Below are positions 1 through 12,700 of a stretch of DNA of 64,000 nt, piece by piece. The first letter of the stretch is position 1. Each line of letters starts with the position of its first letter. Made by a program: the position numbers and the translations under genes. The notes below the pieces were generated by a model, which was not told the DNA's origin, did not search any database, and worked only from the letters and a program-made list of their open reading frames with translations. The stretch comes from Plazaster borealis (taxonomy: Eukaryota; Echinodermata; Asteroidea; Forcipulatida; Labidiasteridae), in contig CM037472.1 in the NCBI GenBank assembly GCA_021014325.1, positions 27,758,039 through 27,822,038 of the forward strand, read 5' to 3'.

Positions 1-339
1 GCACTTTTGGTGTGATTCCCATACCCTTTGATGTGGATAATATTGCCATACAGGGATGTCATATTGTATAGATACTCTTTGCCCACAGCTGACATGGAGG
101 CACATTTGATGAAATTGAGTGCAGCATTTTCTGTGTTCTATTTCTATTGGCCCCACCAAGAATCGAAACATTTGGATGTTCTGAATTACCTCATAGTGTA
201 GTATTTTCAGGTCATGGCCAGAAGACTTAGGGAGTGTCGGGGTATGATGTAAGTCTTCCATAAGGAGGGGATGAACAATCGATTCAAGTTTTGCTGGGCT
301 TCATTACAAAGTACAAGCATGAAGGGTTTATAATGGAGT
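1..339. other. Intron sequence upstream of first visible KIF16B exon
   Basis: No exon, RNA gene or clear repeat is recognised here. The first visible exon of the kinesin gene starts at 648 in mid-gene, so this is presumably part of the intron that follows the motor-domain exons. I looked for the conserved end of the motor domain and did not find it. Confidence 0.5.
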
Positions 340-455
340 GTCGTGGCCGGATGTTTAAGAGCACCGGACTCAAGCTCTTGTGTTTCTGATTAGCAGAGTG
401 TGGGTTGGAGTCCCGATGGCACTCGTGTCCTTGAGCAAGTTGTTAACCACGGTGT
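340..455 (+). repeat. 5' head fragment of a tRNA-derived SINE
   Basis: The segment matches the tRNA-like head of the SINE seen in fuller form at 48298: a degenerate A box (GTGGCCGGATGTTTAAGAG), then GGACTCAAGCTCT, a B-box-like GGTTGGAGTCCC and CTTGTGTCCTTGAGCAAG. The body and the ATT-rich tail are missing, so it is a truncated, decayed copy in an intron. Confidence 0.6.
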
Positions 456-647
456 TTCTGGTTCTCATAGCAAGCACCCTTGTTTACAGGTTTCCTCAGG
501 CTTGCGAGTTACAGTGGTTAAGTTCACTTATGAGGCATCCTTGGTTTTATTACCAGAAATATATGATAAATAATAAGAAAAATTAGACACTTTTTAATAA
601 TGGTGTTAGGATGCTCACCCAGGATTATTATGAATATTTTGTTTCAG

Positions 648-719
648 GATCCAAACGTGAGGCTGATCAGACAGCTGAGGGCTGAGATTGCCAGGTTAAA
701 GGCTTGCCTGACTGGAATG
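648..719 (+). CDS. KIF16B: KIF16B exon: end of motor / neck helix
   Basis: Twenty-four codons, phase 0 at both ends, between a TTTCAG acceptor and a GTAAGA donor. The DPNVRLIRQLRAEIARLK segment is the conserved helix that follows the kinesin-3 motor core and leads into the neck. This makes it the first recognisable exon in the window. Confidence 0.92.
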
Positions 720-3700
720 GTAAGAATCGGGGGTCTTCATGAAGGACACAAATTTGCTGAGCATACAAAAAAATTGCTAAGCACAAGCAGGCTACCAGCC
801 AAAATGCCATGTCATTCTCATTGTTGCAACTGGTACCCTGCTGATTCTTTGCTTAGAAGTAAACTTGGTTAACAATGTTATCTGCTTAACAGCTTTATGA
901 AATTGGACCCAGACCCTGGAATAGACAAACATGGTAGGTACTTATGTACTGTACAGCTAAACAAAAAACTCAGTAGGTGACTTTGCTAAAAAGGCACTGC
1001 TTGTGGTTAACATGTGAAGTAAACCAACATGTATGTGGGTTGTAAATGCATTAGAACTGTACCTGGAATCCAGAATAATGAAAACTACAACAATGGCTAT
1101 TAACCCGATTCACCTGATGTCGTCGCATGATTAAGTCTCTTGCTTGCGCCATTTTGGGAGTCGGTTTCCTTTGTGTTACTGTGTAGTGCCATTTTTGTGA
1201 CCCATGTGCAGTTTGACGCTCACCATATCTTTACATGCAACTCGACTCCTAAATTGGCAGACCATGGGCAGACTGTAGCTGTGTGTGACATCAGTGCAAG
1301 GGGCTCATTTTACGCAAGGAGTCAAAATCATGCACTTTTCCGAAATAGTAAAGTTATATTAAAAGTGAAGACAATCGAAACATCAGCCTTGATATCATTG
1401 TGATGAGATGTCTTAAACATTCTATATGTTGAGAAATACTTACCTTATAAGGCCCTATTTAGGTGTTATAAGAATACTTACCTAATTGGCCTAACATGTG
1501 TTATTTGAAAGCTCTTCTCATCTTTATGTTGACCAAATAAACACAGTATTGAGTTAGGAACTGCCTGGTTTGGCAAGGAGCGTCACTTTTGCGTAAGTGA
1601 AGAGACTTGTTGTATTTTGGTTTATATCTTGCAAACTAGTACAAACAATTACTAGTACAAACAAACAAAGATACATCTATTTCATCTATTTCATTTGCTA
1701 TTGTTCAACGTCCTATGTAGGATGTCACTGATCTCCCAACGGTGGACAAACTACATGAAAGTGAAGCCATGGTGAGTACTCATGATTAAACAACAAACAT
1801 ATTTTCCTTTTTTTATATATAAACTGAAGAAGTGTCTTTAATGGGAGACTTTTGGGAATACAAAATGGCAGTAGACTTCCCAGGATAATCCAGAAATATG
1901 CTCATGCTCCAGGCGCCGAGTTATGAAAGTTAACGCAACTTGTAAGTCCATTTGGGCAACATTTATTGCGATAGTTGTGTACCTTTAACAAAAGATATCT
2001 TGCACAAGTGGACTTACGCAGTTGCGTAAAGATTCGTGAAATCGGCTGCCAAACTATGTATCTATGGAACATGGCCTGGTATGTCTGCTGCCACCGTGCA
2101 TCCAAGAGTCTCCAATTTGTCGGCTTTTACAAAGTCTTTCGCTGGCAAAAGCTTCATATTTGTTATGATTTGTTTCAGGTACAAAAACTGACTGAGGAAT
2201 GGGCTTCCAAGTGGAAGGAAACACAGAAAATAATGAAGGTAGGTGAATAGTTGTTTTGTTATTTAACCCTTCTTCTGTCTGACCGTTCAATACCATCCAC
2301 TATGGTTTTGAAAGATAGTTAAATAATACCATCCTGCAATAAGTGGGGAATGAATCTACACAGTACACAGTCAACCCTCCTACTGTCTGACCATTCAATA
2401 TAATTCACTGGTTTTGATTGATAGATAAACTATGCCAGCCTGCAATATGATATCATGTGATGAATGTATCTCCACAGTACACAGTCAACTTTCCTACTGA
2501 CTTACCATTCTATGTTGTCCACTTCGGTTTTGAATGATAGACAAAATATGCCAGTCTGCAGTACGATGTCACGTGGTGAATGCATCCACACAGTAAACAG
2601 TTAGTTCTGTGCACAGTTGTGCCACCATACACACCCAATGCAGTTGAATGTCAAATGGTTGGAAAATGTTACCAAGAGTCAAGTTTCTATAGTGGGGATG
2701 ATAAAAACAAGAACCGTGGACAGAGAGTTGAGTCAGATCCTGACCTTGGTTGTGATTATTGTGTGCTTTAAAAGCCATATATATATATATATACATATAT
2801 GGCTTTCATACATGTAGACCTTCACCATAACCGTCCATTCGATGGGATGTTAAGCTATAGATCCCATATAATAGAATGTTGATTACAATTTCAATAACTC
2901 AGTAACTTTAAATGTTATGCACAACATTGGTAAGATTGGTAATACAAATGTTCACTGATTTGCACATAACTTACATGATAAAAAGATGGTCATGGTGGAA
3001 AACTTCCCTTGAAATATACTTTTGCTTGAAATGTTATAGTTTTGAGAAATGAGTAAAATAATTAGTTTTGATCTCTCAAGTCCAAAACCTGATGTTTAAA
3101 TACAGTGAAAAGATATAATGGGTTTTTATCAACTTTTACAAGATATTGATATGTTAATCTGCTCTTAATAAGTAAGTACAACTTTGATTGTTTACAGGAT
3201 CGTACGCTAGCCCTAAGGTCAGAGGGGATGGGTGTGGTCCTGGACTCCGCCCTGCCTCATTTGATAGGTGTGGATGACGATCTGCTAAGTACAGGACTGA
3301 AACTCTATCATATTAAGGTAACATATTGACCCTTTGTCATTTTTTATGCCTCTGCTGCATGCTGCAGCCTTTATATCATTGTGTCAGTTTGAAATTGTCA
3401 TGTTGTTGTGTCTCCCTTAAAATAGCCCGAATGTACACAGAAAACAAGTACGGGCCAAGAAACGATGGTTTTGCGTGGAGCATTTTCGTGTGAGATGTTT
3501 TTATATGAACTAGTTTTATATTTTTAATGATATAATTTCAGTGGTGTAGAGTTGTAGATTTTTTCCAATAGATTCAGAAATAACAATAATAATAATAATA
3601 GTAATATGAGTACTTACTGTAGTACACCCTGGTATTTGTCAAGTCTTGACAATCCTGGCGAGGTACAAAACGAGTAACATATCAACATTCCAAAATAACA

Positions 3701-6700
3701 TACAAATTACAAATTCAAATAATCCTTATCGTATACTTAAGCGTTCTATAATCAAATATGAAAGCCCTGGCAACTCCGATAGGTATGCAGTGCCCAGTGA
3801 TAAGCCATTGGTATTTTGGCCTACAGTCCCAAAGTCGGATAACTTGCTGGTTAGGATTTTGAAGGATTTTGAAGGATATAAACGTTTGACATGTTTGTGT
3901 TTGTAGGAAGGAGACACTTATATAGGGAATCAGGATGCTGACGAGCCATGTGATCTAGGTGAGTATGAGTCTGAGTTCAGCGTGGCGCTAATTTAAGCAG
4001 CTCTGGAGGTTGTATGCTCCCCAGTGAGTTGAGCAAGTTAGAGGAAGGGTCTAAAAGTATGCCTGATGAACAGGGATAATAATGCTGTAAAGCGCCTTGA
4101 TCTAGCTACTAGGATATGTGTGCTATATATGAACCAAGTATAGACTGTGCAAGTCTCGCGCATATTTGAACTTCCGGGACCATTGTGGTCCCAACCATAT
4201 GGAGATTTACGTGGGCAAGATTTTGTTTTGTCAAATACTTTAGTTTAACGTGGTTTATGACCATGAAAAACATCTATGTTGTTGGGAATGTAATACTTAG
4301 TGATGAAAAATATTAAGGTAAAATCAATTCAACAATATAACAAAGAAAACCCGAAAATTTAACTTGACCTTAGCTTCCGGTTGCTGCAAAAAAATTAAGA
4401 ATTTTGTGCTCACCTCCGATCACAAAACTTATGTAAACGCTTGTTTTGGATACGCGATGATAAATGCCAGATGCTGTAATTGCAACGCGAAGCCTTTTCA
4501 TTGCAATCTATGCCTGTTGAGGCGTCAGCGTCCTCTATACACTGCGTCAAGCGTTAATTTTACGCCCGAGTGACCATCGCGAATCCACGTAAGGGGTTTC
4601 TGAAAAGTTAAGATCAATAAGCATCCTTGTCCCAGAGTTTTAATTTTGTTTCAATAATAATTAACACATTATTTGTGTATTTAGTATAAAAACTAAACTG
4701 ATTTTATAAACATGTAATGAGTATTGTTGTTGTTCAGATTTTGTCACTAGATCTAATTTAAAACAAAGATTTGATTTCAGATTACAGTGTCAATTAGAGA
4801 ACACGAGGAATGGACTAAGTATGCCCAATGAACAGGGATAATAATTCATTCATTAATGGTTTATTCTTTATAAAACAAATTTCCCATAGCGACCAAAGGT
4901 TGAATTACAGGAAATTGTACAGGGAATACAACATTTTGATTCGTCTTTGATTTTTTTTCCTGAAACTTTGCGTAGCTCTCCTTGGTGTAGATGTCCTTGA
5001 TGAGCATTGTTGGCTAAGGAACAAAGGAGGCATTGTTATGCTTCATCCAATGGAAGATGCTGTATGCACCGTCAATGGTAACCGAGTCAGGGAACCAGTT
5101 CAACTCACTCAAGGTAGTTCATACACAGGATTAACCTCCTGTAGATTTTTTTTTTATAAACCGAGTAAACCTAATAAACCAAGTTTATTATCCATAAACC
5201 ATATTAACTAATTTAATTTATTTCATTAAACATCCAGCAGCGCAGGTGCCAATAACAGGATGGTGATTAGGAAAATAGAAGAAATGTTCAGTTTTAGATG
5301 TGGGAGGAAACCCCAAATGGGGGAAAACCCAATCCACATGTAAGGCTCCAGTTCAAGGTGGGATTTGAACCATGATCCCTTGGGGTGAAAGTCAGGGAAA
5401 TAAACCACTGACAGAGCTGCCAACTAGTACGGATTTTCCGTATTTCATACGGAAATCAACCAAGAATACGGAAGTACGAATTTGCGTTTCAAAATACGGA
5501 TTTGGAAAAAGCGGATCATACTTTTTAAGCCCCAATGTAAATGCAGTACAAACAATAGTGAGATCGTAATAAAAATGAAAGCCGCGAATTCACACGCGTT
5601 TCTGGGCTTAATATATTAGGTACCATAACCTATTGCGCTAAAGGACTTAACTACTGCCAGAGTGATCTCCGTGCACTGAGACGTGTCTACCATGTCACAC
5701 GGAGACACAATGCGCCTTGTACAGCATACATTCTACAGTACATGTCTCACAACGTCACCCACACACATGGCTTTTGTAGAGACTGGCGCCGCAGTTTTTC
5801 TAATGCTCACGTGTATGGGATGCGGCGGCAAACAGACACAGTGATAACTTTTACTTCTGCAAGAAACAAGCGTGCACTGTTGACGTTGTTTAGTGTGTGA
5901 AACATCGCGATCGCTGCATCAATTTATAACTTGAAATAAAAATGACAAAAAGAAAAGATATCTTCGACGCAATGGAGGCCAAGATCTGATGAAAAATAGT
6001 GATAAAAGGCGTAAAGAATGCAATGGGTGGAAATGGAATTGGTTGGAAAGCCAAGTAGACAAACATGCCGAAGTCCTTCAAACACTTGACTGCCCTCCAC
6101 TGTGGTATTGTAATGGTGTGTTTCCTGTGCAAACGTGAACATTTTTTATTCATTTTAATAAACAATGGTACAGAAACTAAAGTATTTTGATATAATTAAT
6201 TGGAAAGAATTGCAGTATGGCTTCTCCCCATGCACAGTGTAGCGCAAATTGCGGTCCGATACGCAATTTTTTTTTTTTTTTTTTTTAATCACTGACATAA
6301 TTTTTGGCTTTAATACATGTAATATGGCAAAGCATCAGTAAAAGGTAATTCAATTACTAGTGGGTAGTCGAGTACAAGAAGTGTATTGGCGCCGCGCAGA
6401 AAAATACCGATTTCATTGGCAAAATACTGATTTTCAGCCTGAAGAATACTGAAATGCCCAGTTTAAGGTTGGCAGCTCTGCACTGAGCTAACCTGATCTC
6501 TCTGGTATAATAGTAATAACTTGGTTTTACCATACACCGATGTGTGATAAGCACTGTTTACTCATTGATCTCCCGAGTCATGCGGGGAGAAAACTACAGG
6601 CTTACTACTCAAGTGGGATTCGAACCCACAACCCCTGCATTCTAGAGCAGACCACCGAGCATGCCGGGTCACGAGAGGCCAGCTCAAATGCTGTATTAGC

Positions 6701-9700
6701 AGCAAACAATTTAATAGATGTAATAATTGCAGCTAGAAAAAATTTGCCTTTTGACTGAAAAAAATCCTGACAAAAACCAATCTATGACCCTACCTTTAAG
6801 CCTGGCTATGTTAAAGATTTTTTACTCCCGAAGGGAATTGGTTAAGTGTGATGACAACTACCCAATACTTGTTCTGTTTCCTGCAGGTTGCGTTGTTGGC
6901 ATCGGAGAGACCAACCTCCTCCGCTTCAACCATCCTGAGGAGGCCAAGCGGCTACGCCATGAACTCAAATCCAAATCATTAAATGATCTGAGTATGTATC
7001 GGTCGACAGAAAACCTACTAGCAGCCACACTACGTCATTCCAGCGGGTAAGCTGCCGCCCAACCTTATGCAAATTGTCGCAAATCTTGGCAAAATTGTCT
7101 CGGATCGAAAAATGTAGATACAATAATCCCTTGTAGATGATCTCTGTCTTCTATCAATGTTTGCCATTAACTTGTAAAATTAGAAACGTTTTGTTCTTGT
7201 CTTGTTATTAAAGGTATTGTACACATTTGGTAATGACTCAAAACAAATATTAGCATAAAAACTTACTTGGTAACAAGCAACGGAGAGCTGTTGATAATAT
7301 AAAACATTGTAGGAAACGACTCCCTCTGAAGTAACATAGGTTTTGAGAAAGAGGTAATTTCTCACTAAAATAATAAAATACTTCTTGCAAGAAGTTTTTA
7401 TTCCTATCTGAAAGCACACAAATTTGTACAACAAGGGTGTTTTTTCTTTCATCATTTTCTTGCAACTTCGATGACCAATTGAACCCAAATTTTCACAGGC
7501 TTGTTATTGTATGCATATGTTGGGATACACCAAGTGAGAACACTGGTCTTTGACAATTTCCAAACGTGTTCAGTGCCTTTAAAGAGATTTTTTAAAAGTG
7601 AGCTGTTGAACAATAATGATGGTTTTTTTTCTTTTGGCAAGACCACGATGTCAAGAGGATCGGAAAACACTTACTTTTTACTGCTGACAGTTTCACTGGT
7701 CGACGTCCAATTTTTTCAAAGTAAATGATGCTCGACAGTTGGTGGAATTTTGCCTGGAAACTGACCGGAAGTGGTCGGTTTCTTGATGCCCGAGGTGGTT
7801 GTGGCCATGATCAGTGGATCGTAAACATGACTGAGATTGTAGCCCTCCTTTGTCTCTGTTCATCAGTCGCATTGAAAAAGCTTGACAACGACCAGCGAAA
7901 CTGTCAGCAGTAAAACATAAGTGTTTTCCGATCCTCGATACATTTTTGCCTTGCCAAAAGAAAAAATTCATCATTAATATATTTTTACTGACCTGATGAA
8001 ACTCTTTATGGATGGTAGGACAATGTTCAATTGATTTGCAATATATCTTTGTGGCAGTATGTTAGGATGATAGGGTGAATCCATTGTAATGTTAACCAAC
8101 AAAAGATAGCTTTTAACAATCAAAACAAAAACATGAACAATTTACATTAAGTTTCTGCCTGCTGGTGTGCGCACATATCGTGATTTGCATAAATTGGGAT
8201 TAGGAGTGACGTCATGGGTCACATTGCCAGTGATTTATTTGACCTTTGACGTTACTCCTTAACCAAGGAGCAATGTTCGGGTGCCGACCGTTCGTCAACT
8301 TGCGATTCAAAATCATGCATGCGTGATCCGTTTTTCACTTTTTCACCATTATTGATGCGTTCTTCGGATGGGACGTAAAGCCGTTGGTCCCGTGTGTTGT
8401 GTAATGCACGTAAAAGAACCCAGTGCACTTATCGAAAAGAGAAGGGGTTCGCCCCGGTGTTCCTGGTTTGATTGGCTGCATATTGCGCCATAGCACCTTG
8501 TTAACCATTACATGGTGGTATGTAAAGGAATAGGTCTCACACTTACGTAGCCCCACATACCTTGCAGGAAAATACTGAATGTTGAATCGCCTTGAGCGTC
8601 ACTGAGACGGATATGAGCGCTATATAAGAAGCCACTATTATTATATACATGTAGTCGATTGACTACCAGTAAAATCTATTGAGTCAATGTATTTTGTTGA
8701 GTAGACAATAAGATTAATGGAAACGTTAACAAAGAAAATGTTGGCATACATGTATGTCATTTTAATTTTCTATTATTTTCTCCACTTTAGTGTAACTATC
8801 TCAACAAAATTTACAGGTATTGTTAAACTACCCATTAATTGTGACGTAACTCGAGTATTTGATTAGAGAAACAAACAGTGCTCCAGGGCTAGGTTGATCC
8901 AGTTGGACTAGCTAGTCAAAATTTGCAGCATTCGATTGACTATGGTTAAGTCTAGCTGACTCCAGTCACCCACGCAAACTTGCTCCAAATGGATGCAAAA
9001 CACAGTGTGTGCGCAAACTGGCAGGCAGATTTCAATAGAGGACAGTTTTAATGTAAACAAAGACGTACATAGTCCATATGCCTCTAACCTTTCAATGTCC
9101 CCTGGATAGGTACAGAGAAGAAACAGTGGACAATATTTCAAAGAGTATTTACTAAAAGAAGTTTGTGAAATTTATAGATTTGATAAAAAATAACATTTTC
9201 TTTTGTTGCAAAGAGTAGTTAATGATTGCCAAAAAGAATATGTTTGCAAATATGCTGTTGATAAGCATTGTACAACATATAGTTTTTTATAACCGTCTTA
9301 ATAATGTGCTGCTGTGTTAGATTTTAGCATTTCTGGGTTCGGAATCTTTGGGAGTGGGGGGGGGGAGTGTTTTCGTGGAATGCATACATCCAGGGCCCAA
9401 TTTCATGGAGTGTAAAAAAAAGTAAGTACAAAAAATTACTCAGAAAAGAAAAATCTTGCTTTAGCAGAAACAGGTTACCAGCCAAAGTACAATGTACTGC
9501 ATACTGTTTGTGACTGGTTCGCTGCAAATTTTTGTTAAGCAGAAGAAGAAAAAATTGCCGAGCACCTTTTTCAGCTCTTTGAAATTTGGCTTTGATGAAT
9601 CTGCTTTATATATGCTGCTTTGATTTACTCTGTGTGTAGGATGGGGATAGAAAAGAAACACAGAGACGAGTGGAAAGTGCTTGAAGAGAAAAGGTAGGCT

Positions 9701-12700
9701 TTGCTTTGGCTGCTTGGCTGCTCCTCTTGCCTTCAAATAAAGAATAATATGCAATAATAATAATACGCAGATCTTATATAGCGCTTTATCACACCCGAAG
9801 GTGTCTCAAAGCGCTCATTGTTTTTTCTTCAAGGTATGCAGGCTATGTTGGAAATATGACACCAATTTGTTACATGGCACCATTTAAAGGTTTACAAGGT
9901 GCTGTAGAGAACTCTGTAGCCAACCATACCAGAAAACACCGGGGCAAACCCCTTCTTTTAAGTGTACTGGGTTCTTTTACGTGCATAACACAACACATGG
10001 GACCCATGGCTTAATGTCCCAGCTGAAGGAGAAAGCAATAATGGTTAGTGTCTTGCTTAAGGACACAAGTGTCAAGACTCTAACCCTCCCTCTGCTGATC
10101 AGAAACACTAGAGCTTGAGTCCAGTGCGCTTGACCACTCGACCACGACTTACCAAGGAAATGGGTTATCAAACAGTCACCATTTCATTTTCCGAAATTCA
10201 TTTTATAAAAGACATTTTCTGGATTACATCAGATCAGTTACATGACTAGACTGAAATTTTTTGGGGGGTTAATATGAATTTCATTTACTTAAAAAACAGC
10301 ATTGACAGCTGCCAGAAATGTTATATCTGCAATTTGGTTTCAGGAATTTTCAACGATTGATGTATGTGGCAGAGTTTGTTGTTGAAGAGGGGGATGAAAT
10401 TATCATCAACTTTGGTTTGAGAATGCAATGTGATGACCAGGCTAACAACTTTGCTAGTTTCAAGTTTAGTTCCAACAATTTCTCGCTAACAAATTTTTAT
10501 GTTGGGCTTTGATGTTTGCATTGTTTTCTAAGAATAACCCTTTTCGGGAGAGAACAGTATTAGAGACAGCTAAGGAATATTCTTATAAAAACAAAACAAA
10601 TCAAAATCTGAGTATAGACCCCTTGCATTGACTGCCATCGTTGAGGCAGAACAATGGAAACATGCACGCGTGTACTCGCCTCGCACAACTCTCGGCCAAT
10701 GATAGGTCTTCCTTTGTCCTCATTGAGGGCGCTGTTTGGGCTTGTGACGTCATATGCAAGGGGGTCTGTTTTAGGATTCCGCTCAGTTTCACTTGGCCAA
10801 TTGAACATCAAATGATGTTATGTTGTTACTACTTGTTTCACCCAGAATTGAGGTTCATAATCTGGAAGAGAAGTATAAGTTAGCTGAAATTCAGCGGCAG
10901 AAAAACCAAAGGAAGTGCGAATGTGATCTGGAATCCCAGCAACAGCAGGTTGAGATGCTGAGACAACAGCAGGAGCAAGCCCAGCATCTCACCACAGAGG
11001 CACAGCATGAGGTGGAGGAAGAGAAGAAGAAACGTCGCCGCAAGAGCCGAGAGGTCTTGAAGCAACTCGAGGATTACAACAGAGAGAAAGAGCACAAGTG
11101 CCAGGAGCTTCAACAGAGGTTGGAGCTTCTTGAGAGGCAACGAGAAGACAGTGAGGAGAAATGCCAACAGATGGCTGCATCCTTGGAACTAGAGAGGAAA
11201 CAGGTTGAGGAACAAGTCCAGGAGGAGAGGAAGCATCTAGAGGAGATGGAGACAAAATTAAAGAAACAGATGTCGGAGAAGGAGGAAGAGATTGCCGAGG
11301 AGAGAGTCAGGCTTGAAGACCTCCTTAGGGAGGAGAGAGAGAAGTTCCAGGTTGGATTGAGGGAACTCGAGGAGAAAGAAGGGAAGATGAATGAAGCCTT
11401 GATGCAGGTACTCCAAACAGAAGAACATAAGATATAGCAAGAGTAGAGCTTGATTAGTTGTTCTTTTTATGTTAATTGATGAACCAATAACTAAAGAAAA
11501 GTAGGATTTCCTTTGCTTTCACAAATAACCACATTTTACAACCCAAGAATTGAAAAATCTTCCTTGTTAAATTTTTACTTTAATACAAGAATTCAAATCT
11601 GTATTTGTTAAGGAAAAAGCATGTTGACACCTCTTTCATTTTGTGCTTTAAATGAACTTGGGAGACAAAAACAGGTGAACACAAAGTGCTTTCAACTGGA
11701 TGTTCTTATAGTAACTTTGAAGTATTTCCAGTATAATGTTTTTTTTGCAATAGAAGGTGTATACTTCATACCACTTTTCTTTCCCTGTTTTGTGAAATAA
11801 TTATTTACTATTTATCGCAGGCTACACAGGATCTTTTGAAAAAGCAAGATCAAGTTCAACATGAAAGGGATGAAGAACATCACTTTTGGGAAATTGAGCG
11901 AGAAAAACTGGAAGCTCTTAAAGCCAAGCATGAAGTGGCCCGCAAACTTGCCAAAACAATGGACGTGTCGCTGAAAGAGCAACTGGCCATGGAGGACAAA
12001 CAAGTGGCCAAAGTGTGGGAGGACTTTGATCAGTTGAAACAGGGACAGCTGGACAAGATTGAGGAAGCAGAAAAGAGCATCCAAACAAAAGCCGAGAATC
12101 TTGTGGCGGAGATGTGGCAGAGCAGGACGAGGCTAGACAGCGAGAAGGAGGAGCTCAAGATTAGGAAGGAGGAGAATCAGCACGCCATCGAGATTGCCAA
12201 GAGTGAAGAGGAGAGGATGGAGTTAAATCAAGAGGCGATGAGGATTGAGGCAGAGGAGACTAGGATTTCTAAGGAAGAGGCGTCACTGGAAGCTCGAGAG
12301 GCTGATGTTGAAAAGGACATTGAAGCTGAGTTTGTTGAACTGGAGAAACAGAAACGGCGAGACGAGGACAACTTGGAAGCGGAGTGGACAAAACTCTTAC
12401 AGATCGAGGCCGCTAATTTACACTATGTGGAGGAAGAGCTCTCAAATCGGAAAACAGCTATCGATAAACAGAAGGAGAAGTTAGCCATCACTGATGAACA
12501 TCTCAGCCAGTTCAACCTCAAACGAAGTAACACCCTTACATCACTCAAAGAGAAGTGCGACCACATCCCAGATGAGAAACAAGGGCTTCAAGAACAGCTC
12601 CAAATCAAGGAGTGTGGCATCCAGGAGAAGCTGTGTAAGCTGGCGGAGAGACGGGCAGAGTTGATGGATAAAACTCAGAAGAGTGAAGACGTGAAAAGAC

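Noticed and set aside
10880..11255. Reverse ORFs of 95 and 88 codons
   Set aside because: They are antisense to the coiled-coil exon 10846-11407, whose E/K codons read as leucine/serine on the other strand.
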